Counted from the first letter of the stretch, positions 34,535-43,502 are shown. The stretch is 64,000 nucleotides of DNA from Flavobacteriaceae bacterium EG-1 (GCF_009649685.1 NZ_WJPK01000001.1:1678760-1742759), one strand, 5' to 3'. Numbers and translations are program-made. Notes: a model not told the origin generated them from the sequence alone.

Positions 34535-35545
34535 ATGAAAAAACTAATTATATCAATTACCCTTATTCTTTTTATCACTTCAACAATTTTTGCAAACACA
34601 AAAGACAATACGAAAGACAATGCTTTTTTAGGTATGTGGGGTATCGATATTGAAGGAGGTGGCGTAGCTTGGCTACATGTTTTTAATGAACATGGCTTTT
34701 TAGATGCCGAACTTTTATGGATTGGTGGAAGTATTGTGCCTGTAGCAAGTGTTTATTTAGCTGATGACAACACCTTAGTAGTAACCAGAACTGAAGAAGT
34801 AAAGAAGAATGAAAGCCGCTCCCATACTATGACCTATACTATGCGAATTAATAAGGTTGGTGAAACAATTGAGGGAATAATGACCGCTCCAGACTGGATG
34901 GCAACTGGTGAACGTAAAATACCTTTTAAAGGAAAACGTATGCCACAAATGTTTGCAAAACCAGATTTATCTAAACTAAAATTCGGTAAAGCGATTAAAC
35001 TCTTTAATGGAAAAAACTTGAAAGGGTGGCATCTAATGAATCCTGAAAAAAAGAAAAATGGTTTCAGTGTAGTTAACGGTCAATTAACTAATACACCAAT
35101 ACAACCTAAAGATGGTCACCATATCTCCTACGGAAATATTAGAACTGATCAAGAATTTTCCGATTTTAATTTAAAGTTAGCTGTTAATGTACCTAAAGGT
35201 GATAATAGTGGCGTTTATTTAAAGGGCCTATATGAAATACAAGTAGCCGATACTTACGGCAAAGAATTAGATTCTCATAATATGGGTGCACTCTATAGCA
35301 GAATAACACCTACAGAAGCGGCTGAAAAACCTGCCGGCGAATGGCAAAACTTAGATATTACCTTAGTAGACCGACATGTAACCGTAGTTCTCAACGGAAT
35401 AAAAATAATAGATAATAAACCTGTTTTAGGACCTACAGGTGGCGCAATCAGTTCTGACGTTTTAGCACCTGGGCCTATTTATTTACAAGGTGACCACGGA
35501 AATGTTTCTTATAAGAATATTGTATTAACTCCCATTATTAAATAA
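34535..35545 (+). CDS. Exported DUF1080 (3-keto-disaccharide hydrolase) protein
   Basis: This 336-residue protein has a signal peptide (LIISITLILFITSTIFAN). An N-terminal lipocalin-like beta-domain spans residues 25-145 (FLGMWGIDIEGGGVAWLHVF). The DUF1080 concanavalin-like domain follows at about 155-335 (AIKLFNGKNLKGWHL, DFNLKLAVNVPKGDNSGVYL, GPIYLQGDHGNVSYKNI). DUF1080 proteins include 3-ketoglucoside hydrolases. The ATG at 34535 is chosen because it opens directly on the signal peptide. The next gene starts immediately after the stop, so they are cotranscribed. Confidence 0.9.
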   Translation: MKKLIISITLILFITSTIFANTKDNTKDNAFLGMWGIDIEGGGVAWLHVFNEHGFLDAELLWIGGSIVPVASVYLADDNTLVVTRTEEVKKNESRSHTMTYTMRINKVGETIEGIMTAPDWMATGERKIPFKGKRMPQMFAKPDLSKLKFGKAIKLFNGKNLKGWHLMNPEKKKNGFSVVNGQLTNTPIQPKDGHHISYGNIRTDQEFSDFNLKLAVNVPKGDNSGVYLKGLYEIQVADTYGKELDSHNMGALYSRITPTEAAEKPAGEWQNLDITLVDRHVTVVLNGIKIIDNKPVLGPTGGAISSDVLAPGPIYLQGDHGNVSYKNIVLTPIIK

Positions 35546-35842
35546 ATGAAAAATCAACTTACAATTACAGCGAGTATTACAGCAACGGAAGGTAAGCGTG
35601 AAGAAGTAAAGCGAGCACTTTTAAAATTAATACCTCCTACCCTTGCAGAAGAAGGATGTTTAAATTATGATTTGCATGAAGATTTGGAAAACCCCAATCG
35701 TTTTTTCTTTTATGAAAATTGGGAAACAAAAGAACACTGGCATAAGCATAATGATAGTGCGCATATTGCGGCGCATAGAAATGCAACAAAGGGTTTAGTG
35801 GCCGATGTTATAATTAGCCAATTAAGCCCCATTAAAATTTAA
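35546..35842 (+). CDS. Antibiotic biosynthesis monooxygenase-fold protein
   Basis: This 98-residue protein fits the ABM/YgiN dimeric alpha-beta barrel family: LTITASITATEGKREEVKRA, CLNYDLHEDLENPNRFFFYE and WETKEHWHKHNDSAH are characteristic. Members include quinol monooxygenases acting without cofactors. The ATG directly follows the DUF1080 stop. Its substrate is unknown and the pairing with DUF1080 is not explained. Confidence 0.88.
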   Translation: MKNQLTITASITATEGKREEVKRALLKLIPPTLAEEGCLNYDLHEDLENPNRFFFYENWETKEHWHKHNDSAHIAAHRNATKGLVADVIISQLSPIKI

Positions 35843-35858
35843 TTTTATAACCCCTGAC

Positions 35859-35887
35859 GTCATCTGACATTGATGACCCTACTTTTG
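35859..35887 (+). promoter_or_regulatory. VOC-gene promoter with operator-like repeat
   Basis: TACTTTTG (35880-35887) is an exact -7 box 30 bases before the ATG. GTCATC (35859-35864) and GATGAC (35872-35877) form an inverted repeat ending two bases before it. The palindrome TGACGTCA (35855-35862) overlaps the left arm. A regulator binding here would block or stimulate polymerase. The WYL regulator two genes on is a candidate. Confidence 0.45.
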
Positions 35888-35917
35888 TTGTAGGTTTAAT
35901 CATTAAATATAAAATCA

Positions 35918-36289
35918 ATGTCACATGCAATCAGCTGGTTTGAAATTCCAGTAACAAATTACAAAAGAGCAAAAGAATTCTACAACACCGTATTGGCAAT
36001 AGAGATTAAAGATTCGCCAATGCCGGAAGGCAACTATGGTATGTTTCCATATGACGATGACAACAATGGTGTTGGAGGAGGTCTTGTTGAAATGCCCGGT
36101 TATAGCCCTTCGACTGATGGAATTACGGTATACTTAAATGGGGGTGACGATTTAAATACACCATTAGAAAAAATAACTGCAGCAGGCGGAAAAATTGTTA
36201 TGCCCAAAACCGATATCGGTGAAAACGGATTTATGGCTCAATTTATTGATACCGAAGGAAATAAAGTTGCTCTACATTCTTGGAACTAA
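35918..36289 (+). CDS. VOC (glyoxalase/bleomycin-resistance fold) protein
   Basis: This 123-residue protein has two beta-alpha-beta-beta-beta modules: SWFEIPVTNYKRAKEFYNTV at the start, and ITVYLNGGDDLNTPLEKITA with GFMAQFIDTEGNKVALHS in the second half. Putative metal ligands are His3 or nearby and Glu in DTEGN. The subfamily is typical of small stand-alone VOC proteins with unknown substrate. It has its own promoter and ends at a terminator whose right arm serves the next gene. Confidence 0.9.
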   Translation: MSHAISWFEIPVTNYKRAKEFYNTVLAIEIKDSPMPEGNYGMFPYDDDNNGVGGGLVEMPGYSPSTDGITVYLNGGDDLNTPLEKITAAGGKIVMPKTDIGENGFMAQFIDTEGNKVALHSWN

Positions 36290-36302
36290 ATTTTGAGACT
36301 CG

Positions 36303-36340
36303 AAGGTAGCAGCTATTTATTGGTTTGCTACCTTTACTTT
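36303..36340 (+). terminator. Terminator overlapping the WYL-gene -7 box
   Basis: AAGGTAGCA (36303-36311) and TGCTACCTT (36326-36334) are perfect 9-bp arms with a 14-base loop, followed by TACTTTT. The right arm contains TACCTTTA (36329-36336), a -7-like box ending 6 bases before the ATG at 36343. One sequence thus appears to terminate the VOC transcript and start the next. Confidence 0.55.
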
Positions 36341-36342
36341 TC

Positions 36343-37047
36343 ATGACGCAACTATCCAGACTCATATCGATATTAACCCTATTAAAATCACGTAGAGTTT
36401 TAACAGCAACTGAACTTTCATATAAGTATGCGGTAAGCGTGCGAACGATATATCGTGATATACAAAAATTGATAGAAGCCGGTGTACCTATTGTAACTCT
36501 CGAAGGTCGTGGTTACACTTTAATGGATGGTTACACCGTTGCTCCTGTTCAGTTTACGGAGAAGCAAGCAAATGCTTTAGTTACCGCTGAGCATTTGGTG
36601 AGTCAGTCTAATGATTCGTCTTTTGTAAAAGATTTTGAAGAAGCATTAACCAAAATTAAATCTGTTTTTAAATCTTCGGTATTAGAAAAAAGTGAACGAC
36701 TAGATAACAAAATTCATATCTTCAATGCGCGTCAAGAAAACATTTCTAGCAATGCACTTTCTGAAATTCAATTAGCGGTCACCAATTTTAATTATATTGA
36801 AATAAATTATCGCAAAGCCAATGACCCTAATATTTCATTTCGAAAAATAGAGCCCTATTTCATATTTTCTACTGAAAACAAATGGTTACTAATTGCCTGG
36901 TGTCATTTACGAAAAGATTATCGTTCTTTTCGTATAGATCGTATTCAACATTTTAAAATTCTTATAGAACAATTTGAAGATCGCAAATTTACCATACAAG
37001 ATTATTTTAATTCAGAATGTGAAAAAGCTAATCGTTTAAAAAAATAA
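36343..37047 (+). CDS. WYL-domain transcriptional regulator, YafY-like
   Basis: This 234-residue protein has an N-terminal HTH_11 domain (SRLISILTLLKSRRVLTATE, SVRTIYRDIQKLIEAGVPI), a linker and a WYL domain at about residues 135-225 (YIEINYRKAND, YFIFSTENKWLLIAWCHLRK, YRSFRIDRIQHFKI). WYL domains sense ligands, often nucleotides or nucleic acids. The ATG at 36343 (MTQLSRLISIL) is the family start. An upstream in-frame codon lies inside the terminator hairpin. Its target is unknown. The neighbouring VOC promoter is the obvious candidate. Confidence 0.93.
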   Translation: MTQLSRLISILTLLKSRRVLTATELSYKYAVSVRTIYRDIQKLIEAGVPIVTLEGRGYTLMDGYTVAPVQFTEKQANALVTAEHLVSQSNDSSFVKDFEEALTKIKSVFKSSVLEKSERLDNKIHIFNARQENISSNALSEIQLAVTNFNYIEINYRKANDPNISFRKIEPYFIFSTENKWLLIAWCHLRKDYRSFRIDRIQHFKILIEQFEDRKFTIQDYFNSECEKANRLKK

Positions 37048-37100
37048 AAGAAAGCGAATTAATATTTGTATCTTAAAATTGGAATATAAAAAGTGTAATT

Positions 37101-37316
37101 ATGAAATCCAATTATTTGAAAATTTTTTCTGGAAATCAATTTGAAGTCAATAAAATTGCAAGTGAACTTCGAAAGGTTGGAATTGAAGCCGTAATTAAAG
37201 ATGAAGCCGAATCGGCTAGATTAAGTGGATTCGCCTCAAGTACTTCAAGCGTTTATTTATATGTGCATCAAGACGAACTAGAAAAAGCAGAAAAAGTAAT
37301 TAGCCAAGTTTCTTAA
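37101..37316 (+). CDS. DUF2007 domain protein
   Basis: This 71-residue protein, with sequence FSGNQFEVNKIASELRKVGI and VYLYVHQDELEKAEKVI, matches the DUF2007 family, a small ferredoxin-like fold often called a putative signal-transducing protein. No catalytic residues are evident. It stands alone between the WYL regulator and the TPR gene. A 7-of-8 -7-like box (AATATTTG) lies about 32 bases upstream. Confidence 0.85.
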   Translation: MKSNYLKIFSGNQFEVNKIASELRKVGIEAVIKDEAESARLSGFASSTSSVYLYVHQDELEKAEKVISQVS

Positions 37317-37323
37317 ACAATTT

Positions 37324-37331
37324 TATATTTG
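37324..37331 (+). promoter_or_regulatory. -7 box for TPR gene
   Basis: TATATTTG is an exact TAnnTTTG match directly after the DUF2007 gene and 76 bases before the TPR ATG. The C-rich motif at 37354-37368 would lie in the resulting leader. Confidence 0.4.
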
Positions 37332-37407
37332 TTACATCATAGAATGATAATGTACTAGTTCTCCTCAAACATAGTTTCCCTAAAATTATTAATATTAAAA
37401 ATCGATT

Positions 37408-39138
37408 ATGAAAAATAGAATCGGATTGGGATTACTAGTTATTGCATTTATTTTATTAGGCGATATTGCAATCGAAAGTTTGTCGAATAATCAAACGGAT
37501 ACAAGACAGAAAGCAGGCCTAAACTTTATAAAATGTACCGCTGCTAAATATTTATTAAATAATGTAGATACGACACGCCAAATATCTCCACTTTTTACGA
37601 ACTTAGGAAATCTACATTTTAAAATTTCAACCAAAAATAAAAGAGCCCAAGCCTTTTTTGACCAAGGGTTAAAATTGTCATATGCCTTTAATCATGCAGA
37701 AGCACATCGGTCTTTTATGGAGGCAGCGCGTTTAGATCCAAATTCAGCAATGGCATTTTGGGGCCAAGCGTTTGCTTTAGGACCGAACATTAACGATCCT
37801 CTACCGGATGATGAACGCAAAAACAAAATTATTGAAGCCATTGCGAAAGTAAAAAAAATGGCGCGAAACACGAGTAAAAAAGAGCAAGCTTTAATTGAAG
37901 CATTAGCAACGCGATATAGCAACGATTTAACAAAGGATGTTACTGCATTAAATATGAACTATATGCATGCTATGACAAAGGTTGTAAAGAATTTTCCTGA
38001 AGATGCAAACATCCAAATTTTATATGCTGCTTCAATCATGAATACGGTACCATGGAACTATTGGGACAAAAATGGCAACCCATCACCAAACATAATGGAA
38101 GCAAAGGCTGCTCTTGAAAAAGCAATGAAATTAGAACCTGAAAACCCTGGAGGTCATCATTATTATATTCATATGGTGGAATTACCTTATCCAGATTTAG
38201 GAGTTCAAAGCGCTGATAAATTAACATCTTTAATGCCTGGAGCCGGCCATATAGTTCATATGCCTTCGCATATTTATATTCGAGTAGGTCGTTATTTAGA
38301 TGCTGTGAAAGTAAATCAAACTGCAATTTTAGCAGATGAAGATTACATCTCTCAATGTTTTGCGCAAGGGCTATATCCCCTCGCCTACTATCCACATAAC
38401 ATTCATTTTCTTTGGTCCTCTGCAAGTTTATTGGGAGATAGTAAAATTGCTATTGATGCTGCAAAAAAGACTGCAGAAAAAGTTCCGACAGGCGAATTGG
38501 TAACGCTACCGTTTTTACAAGATTTTGCATCAACGCCACTATTGGCATATACCAGGTTCGGAAAATGGAATGAAATTTTAACTATTCCGGCACCCAAATC
38601 GGAACTCAAACATTTAAATTTAATTCGACATTATGCTCGAGGAATCGCATTCGTTAGAAAAGGAAATATTGAGCAAGCACAAGAAGAATTGGATGCTATA
38701 AAATCTTTACAAGAAGACCCCGAATTAAAAGATATTATAGCGACAGCAAATAACGCATCCATTCATGCTGCAAATATCGCTTATGAAGTTGTAGCAGGAG
38801 AATTGGCTGCATTAAAAGGTGAAACAAAAAAGGCCATTAAACATCTTGAGAATGCTGTAGAATTTGAAGATGGATTAAACTATACAGAACCTGCAGCTTG
38901 GCATATTCCTACGCGTCAAAATTTAGGAGCTATTTTATTAAAGGCGAAAAAATATGAACAAGCAGAAAAAGTATATAATGCTGATTTAAAAATTCTTCGT
39001 CAGAATGGATGGTCATTAACAGGGCTTCAAAAAGCACTAGAAGGACAAGGTAAAATAGAAGAGGCTAAAAAAATTAAATTAGAATTTAACAAAGCATGGA
39101 AACATGCCGATGTCAAACTTGAAACATCCGTTTTATAG
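37408..39138 (+). CDS. Exported TPR-repeat protein
   Basis: This 576-residue protein has a signal peptide or anchor (GLGLLVIAFILLGDIAI) and several TPR motifs: AQAFFDQGLKLSYAFNHAEA with HRSFMEAARLDPNSAMAFWG, AKAALEKAMKLEPENPGGHH, AIKHLENAVEFED and YEQAEKVYNADLKILRQNG. Two conserved blocks (HHYYIHMVE and AGHIVHMPSHIYIRVGRY) contain many His residues and recur in this exported TPR family. Function is unknown. The 3' end overlaps the convergent nitronate monooxygenase-like gene by 6 bases. Confidence 0.85.
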   Translation: MKNRIGLGLLVIAFILLGDIAIESLSNNQTDTRQKAGLNFIKCTAAKYLLNNVDTTRQISPLFTNLGNLHFKISTKNKRAQAFFDQGLKLSYAFNHAEAHRSFMEAARLDPNSAMAFWGQAFALGPNINDPLPDDERKNKIIEAIAKVKKMARNTSKKEQALIEALATRYSNDLTKDVTALNMNYMHAMTKVVKNFPEDANIQILYAASIMNTVPWNYWDKNGNPSPNIMEAKAALEKAMKLEPENPGGHHYYIHMVELPYPDLGVQSADKLTSLMPGAGHIVHMPSHIYIRVGRYLDAVKVNQTAILADEDYISQCFAQGLYPLAYYPHNIHFLWSSASLLGDSKIAIDAAKKTAEKVPTGELVTLPFLQDFASTPLLAYTRFGKWNEILTIPAPKSELKHLNLIRHYARGIAFVRKGNIEQAQEELDAIKSLQEDPELKDIIATANNASIHAANIAYEVVAGELAALKGETKKAIKHLENAVEFEDGLNYTEPAAWHIPTRQNLGAILLKAKKYEQAEKVYNADLKILRQNGWSLTGLQKALEGQGKIEEAKKIKLEFNKAWKHADVKLETSVL

Positions 39139-40074
39139 CTTTGCTACAGCCAGTTTCGCCTCTTTAAATTCCGCCATAAAGTCTGATACAATTTGCGCAG
39201 CGGGTTTTATATCGTGTATTAAAGCAGCTACTTGTCCAATTTCCAATTCACCTTCTTCAAGGTCACCATGGAACATGCCTTTTTTAGCTCGGGCTCTACC
39301 TAATAATTCTTTCAATTGTTCAACAGAAGCACCATTCGCATAAGCCGTTTGCACATCATTGTAGAATTTATTTTTTAACAATCGGACTGGAGCTAGTTCT
39401 TTTAATGTAAGTTGTGTTTCACCTTCTTTAGCATTTACCACTTCTTGTTTAAATAATTGATGCGATGAAGCTTCGTTACTTGCAACAAATCTACTTCCTA
39501 CTTGAACTCCTTCTGCTCCTAAAACCATAGCCGCTAACATTGTGCGACCAGAACCAATACCACCAGCAGCAATCAATGGAATTTTTAATTGTTCTTTTAC
39601 TGCAGGTATTAAAACGAGTGTTGTAGTTTCATCTCGTCCATTATGACCACCTGCTTCAAAACCTTCAGCAACTATTGCATCTACACCAGCTTCTTGAGCT
39701 TTTAATGCAAATTTCAAACTACTAACTACATGCACTACGGTTAAACCTTTTTCTTTTAAATACGAAGTCCAAGTTTTCGGATTTCCAGCGGAGGTAAAAA
39801 CAATTTTGACACCCATTTCAATAATGATTTTCATTATTTCATTAAGTTCAGGATAGAGCATTGGAACATTTACCCCAAAAGGTTTGCTAGTAGCTTCTTG
39901 ACATTTTAGAATATGCTCACGTAAAACCTCAGGATACATTGATCCCGCACCAATAATTCCTAATCCTCCGGCATTTGACACTGCAGATGCTAATCGCCAA
40001 CCACTTGCCCATACCATTCCACCTTGAATAATAGGATATTCGATTTTAAATAGTGAAGTAATTCTATTTTGCAT
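39133..40074 (-). CDS. Nitronate monooxygenase / FabK-like flavoprotein
   Basis: This 313-residue TIM-barrel FMN protein has IEYPIIQGGMVWASGWRLAS at the N-terminus, GGLGIIGAGSM, VDAIVAEGFEAGGHNGRD and IPLIAAGGIGSGRTMLAAMV with GAEGVQVGSRF, all typical of the 2-nitropropane dioxygenase family. The same fold includes enoyl-ACP reductase II (FabK), and sequence alone does not decide. The ATG at 40074 is preferred over a TTG 24 bases upstream. It lies 53 bases downstream of mnmA and may share its transcript. Confidence 0.9.
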   Translation of the reverse strand: MQNRITSLFKIEYPIIQGGMVWASGWRLASAVSNAGGLGIIGAGSMYPEVLREHILKCQEATSKPFGVNVPMLYPELNEIMKIIIEMGVKIVFTSAGNPKTWTSYLKEKGLTVVHVVSSLKFALKAQEAGVDAIVAEGFEAGGHNGRDETTTLVLIPAVKEQLKIPLIAAGGIGSGRTMLAAMVLGAEGVQVGSRFVASNEASSHQLFKQEVVNAKEGETQLTLKELAPVRLLKNKFYNDVQTAYANGASVEQLKELLGRARAKKGMFHGDLEEGELEIGQVAALIHDIKPAAQIVSDFMAEFKEAKLAVAKL

Positions 40075-40127
40075 TTCTAATGAATTATGCACATTCAATA
40101 ACTGCGCTTAAGGTTTAATAAAACTAA

Positions 40128-41321
40128 TCAACCAATAACTCCAGAACCTAGTAATTCATCTTCTTGATACCAAGCAACAAATTGACCTTCCGTAATTGCA
40201 GATTGCTTATTTTCAAAGTCAACATAAAGCCCACTTTCTATTTTATATATAGTAGCTTTTTCTAAAGTCTGTCGATAACGGATTCTGGCTAAAACTTCCA
40301 TTTTTTCATCAACTCTTAAAGCTAAATCAGGTCTTACCCAATGTATTTCTGTTTCATTTACAAATAACGTTTTTCGATACAGTCCGGGATGCATTTTACC
40401 CTGACCAGTATAAATAACATTTTCGTCAACATCGGTATCAATTACAAAAAGAGGCTCCTTAGTACCACCTACTGCCAAACCTTTGCGCTGACCTTTTGTA
40501 AAATAATGTGCACCTTGGTGCTCCCCTACTATCCTACCATCTTCAACATGATATATTGGCTTTTCTGAATAAAAGGCTAACTCTTCCTGTTTACTATCAA
40601 AACTAGGAATAGATTTATTGTATTGCGAAACATCTGAAGGCACTTCAATAATAACTCCTTTTTTAGGTTTCAATTTTTGTTGAAGGAAATCTGGTAAACG
40701 TACTTTCCCAATGAAACATAGACCTTGAGAATCTTTTTTATCAGCGGTAATCAATTTGTTGTCAGCAGCAATTTTACGCACTTCTGGTTTCTGTAATTCA
40801 CCTATTGGAAATAAAGTTTTCGCTAATTGTTCTTGCGATAGTTGACATAAAAAGTAAGACTGATCTTTATTACAATCTTTTCCAGCAAGTAATTGAAAAG
40901 TTTCTTTACCGTCTTTATTTATTATGGTACCTTTTCTACAATAATGACCTGTGGCTACAAAATCTGCTCCTAATTGAAGCGCTATCTTCATAAAGACATC
41001 AAACTTTATTTCACGATTACATAATACATCTGGGTTCGGAGTACGTCCCATTTCGTATTCTTTAAACATATAATCTACAATACGCTCTTTATATTCCTTA
41101 CTTAAGTCTACTGTTTGGAAAGGAATACCAAGTTTTTCTGCAACAATTAGCGCATCGTTACTATCCTCTAACCATGGGCATTCTTCTGAAATAGTTACGG
41201 AATCATCGTGCCAATTTTTCATAAAGAGGCCAATTACATCATAACCTTGCTCCTTTAGTAAATAGGCCGCAACACTTGAATCTACACCCCCAGAAAGACC
41301 AACTACAACTTTTTTTCTCAT
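40128..41321 (-). CDS. mnmA: tRNA-specific 2-thiouridylase
   Basis: This 397-residue enzyme inserts sulfur at U34 of tRNAs for Lys, Glu and Gln. The PP-loop [15 protein letters not shown] starts the protein. The catalytic cysteines are in [13 protein letters not shown] and [10 protein letters not shown]. The C-terminal barrel includes [19 protein letters not shown]. The ATG at 41321 is chosen because it opens on the PP-loop domain and lies 18 bases from an exact -7 box. Confidence 0.97.
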   Translation of the reverse strand: MRKKVVVGLSGGVDSSVAAYLLKEQGYDVIGLFMKNWHDDSVTISEECPWLEDSNDALIVAEKLGIPFQTVDLSKEYKERIVDYMFKEYEMGRTPNPDVLCNREIKFDVFMKIALQLGADFVATGHYCRKGTIINKDGKETFQLLAGKDCNKDQSYFLCQLSQEQLAKTLFPIGELQKPEVRKIAADNKLITADKKDSQGLCFIGKVRLPDFLQQKLKPKKGVIIEVPSDVSQYNKSIPSFDSKQEELAFYSEKPIYHVEDGRIVGEHQGAHYFTKGQRKGLAVGGTKEPLFVIDTDVDENVIYTGQGKMHPGLYRKTLFVNETEIHWVRPDLALRVDEKMEVLARIRYRQTLEKATIYKIESGLYVDFENKQSAITEGQFVAWYQEDELLGSGVIG

Positions 41322-41338
41322 TACATTAAAATAACATA

Positions 41339-41366
41339 CAAAAATACGAAATTCAATCACAAACAA
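41339..41366 (-). promoter_or_regulatory. Probable mnmA promoter
   Basis: TATTTTTG (41346-41339, minus strand) is an exact -7 box, with a TTG at 41366-41364, 17 bases upstream. The predicted leader is about 11-14 nt. Confidence 0.5.
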
Positions 41367-41684
41367 TTGTCGAAGTTCGAATTGGTATTCGTCTTCTATT
41401 GTATAACTAACTTACTAAAAAGGTCGAACAATTTTTCTTCTTGTAAAAAGTAATCTGTAGATACAATTATAAATAAAAATAATTTTTGTCTAAGTTTTTA
41501 CAAAAATAGTTGGACAAATAAAAAAATTTTATATATTCGTACAACCAATAAGTATAAAATACTCTTTGACCTATAATTTGTTGCTTAATTACTTAATACA
41601 AAAAATTGCTAAAAAATTGCATGGTACAAAAGCAGCGATTTGAAAGAGCCATTTACTTATAATTTTAATTTTAAAACTATTGTT
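41367..41684. other. Divergent intergenic region, mnmA / FAS1 gene
   Basis: This is AT-rich DNA between divergent genes. The only structure I see is TTTTTGT (41483-41489) / ACAAAAA (41500-41506), an inverted repeat that could be an operator or weak stem. No RNA gene or convincing promoter for the FAS1 gene is recognised. Confidence 0.4.
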
Positions 41685-43217
41685 ATGAAAAAGATTGTTT
41701 TTTTTAAAAGTGCTTATTTATTTACATTTTTAAGTTTGTTATTCTTGTCCTGTTCAAATTCCGACGACGATAATGTTATTACCCCAACAGATGAAAAGAA
41801 TATTGTTGAAACTGCTCAAGAAACTGATATTTTATCAAGTTTAGTGTCTGCTTTACTAAAGGCAGATGAAAATGACAACTCCAATCTCGTAGGCACATTA
41901 AGTGGTGAAGGACCATTTACAGTTTTCGCTCCCACTAATGAAGCTTTTGCTAATTTATTATCCGGATTAGATGGTTATGATTCTTTAGAAGATTTTGACA
42001 CACCAGAAAAAAGGGAGTTATTAGCATCTATTTTAACTTACCATGTGGTTGCTGCTCAGGCAATGTCAACTGATTTAAGTAATAATCAATCTATTACCAC
42101 AGTTCAAGGAGAAGACGTAATCATAAATATTGATGGAAGTGTATTTATTGCAGATGCTACTGATGTTAACGCAGAAGTAATCAGTGCTGATATCGAAACA
42201 AGCAATGGTGTTGTACATGTCATTAATAAAGTCTTAATACCACAGTCAGTATTAGATGCATTAGTAACCGAAGCAGAACTTAACAATATTGTTGAAATCG
42301 CTGTAGCCACTGATGATTTAAGCCTTTTAGTAGGAGCATTACAACAAGCAAATGCCGGGTTAGTAGATGTTCTAAGCGGAACTGGCCCATTCACTGTATT
42401 TGCACCAACAAATGAAGCCTTTGTTGCCTTACTAGATTCTTTAGGAGATGATTATAATGGCTTAGCAGATTTTGATACTGATGAGGAAAAAGCACTTTTA
42501 GTTAAAATATTGACATATCATGTTGTTGGGAATGCTGCTGCTTTATCTACAGACCTTTCAGCAGGCCAAATGATAGCGACATTACAAGGTGAAGAAGTAA
42601 CAATTAATCTAGATGGTGGTGTATATATAGAAGATGCAACCGATATGAAAGCAACCGTTGTTACTGCAGATGTTATGGCCAGTAATGGCGTTGTACATGT
42701 AATTGACAAAGTTCTATTACCACAAGAAGTATTAGACGCCTTACAACCAAACATTGTTAGTCTCGCGCAATCTGTAGATGATTTAAGTTTATTGGTAGAT
42801 GCCTTAATTCAAGCAGATGCAGGTCTTATAGAAGTATTAAGTAGTGAAGGACCGTTCACAGTATTTGCTCCAACCAATGAGGCCTTCGGAAATTTACTTG
42901 AAGTTTTAGGAGATGAATACAATAGTCTTGCCGATTTTGATACTGAAAATGAAAAAGCTATCCTCGCTAAAATATTAACCTATCATGTGGTATCAGGTGC
43001 AAAAGTACTTTCTACTGAGTTAACTGACGGACAAAAAATTGAGACGGTACAAGGCGCCAATGTTACTATTTCTATTCATGATAATGTTTTCATTAGTGAT
43101 GCCACAGTTTCAATGGCAACGGTAACAATGGCCGATGTTACCGCGAGTAATGGCGTAGTTCATATTATAGATAAGGTTTTATTACCTCAAGAAGTATTAG
43201 ACTTATTAGGGCATTAA
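41685..43217 (+). CDS. Lipoprotein with three fasciclin (FAS1) domains
   Basis: This 510-residue lipoprotein has the lipobox LLFLSC (Cys near residue 24) followed by an Asp-rich spacer. It carries three FAS1 domains of about 140-150 residues, each with GPFTVFAPTNEAF, a Leu-rich LTYHVV strand and a closing SNGVVHVI(N/D)KVL(L/I)P. FAS1 domains mediate cell adhesion and matrix binding. The near-identical modules indicate internal duplication. The ATG at 41685 is chosen to open on the signal peptide. A terminator follows. Confidence 0.95.
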   Translation: MKKIVFFKSAYLFTFLSLLFLSCSNSDDDNVITPTDEKNIVETAQETDILSSLVSALLKADENDNSNLVGTLSGEGPFTVFAPTNEAFANLLSGLDGYDSLEDFDTPEKRELLASILTYHVVAAQAMSTDLSNNQSITTVQGEDVIINIDGSVFIADATDVNAEVISADIETSNGVVHVINKVLIPQSVLDALVTEAELNNIVEIAVATDDLSLLVGALQQANAGLVDVLSGTGPFTVFAPTNEAFVALLDSLGDDYNGLADFDTDEEKALLVKILTYHVVGNAAALSTDLSAGQMIATLQGEEVTINLDGGVYIEDATDMKATVVTADVMASNGVVHVIDKVLLPQEVLDALQPNIVSLAQSVDDLSLLVDALIQADAGLIEVLSSEGPFTVFAPTNEAFGNLLEVLGDEYNSLADFDTENEKAILAKILTYHVVSGAKVLSTELTDGQKIETVQGANVTISIHDNVFISDATVSMATVTMADVTASNGVVHIIDKVLLPQEVLDLLGH

Positions 43218-43238
43218 TTCCTTAAAATAGTGTTTGGT

Positions 43239-43284
43239 AAGCTCCCTCGTACGTAATCCTCTGAAGTACTTGGGAGCTTTTTTT
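43239..43284 (+). terminator. Terminator after FAS1 gene
   Basis: AAGCTCCC (43239-43246) and GGGAGCTT (43272-43279) form an 8-bp stem followed by a run of T. Confidence 0.8.
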
Positions 43285-43449
43285 ATTGGACAAGCTAATT
43301 TATGCGATTCGTATTGCTAAAATATTAAAACATCATTTTAACATAGGTTAGCATACAAAAATGATTGCTTTACAACTATTAATTTATTTAGCTCTATAAT
43401 AGTTTCATATTGTAGTCCCAAATCTTACCAAACATAATCACTTGGTATA

Positions 43450-43480
43450 AAAAAGCCTCGATATTTTATCGAGGCTTTTT
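43450..43480 (-). terminator. Terminator after yidC
   Basis: AAAAAGCCTCGATA (43450-43463) and TATCGAGGCTTTTT (43467-43480) form a perfect 14-bp stem with a 3-base loop. T-runs are present on either strand. It ends the minus-strand pyrG-yidC transcript. Confidence 0.88.
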
Positions 43481-43502
43481 AAAATTTTGGCTCACAAATC
43501 AA

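Noticed and set aside
38036-38425. 129-codon minus-strand frame opposite the TPR gene
   Set aside because: It is low complexity in Leu, Gln and Tyr, with no domain and entirely inside a well-supported gene.
41481-41510. Minus-strand -7-like box CAAAAATA far upstream of mnmA
   Set aside because: A better placed box with a TTG partner lies at 41339-41366. The distant one is probably a chance match in AT-rich DNA.
41900-43200. Three similar DNA segments, initially considered as tandem repeats or an array
   Set aside because: They are the coding repeats of the three FAS1 domains, about 450 bases each, not CRISPR or mobile repeats.
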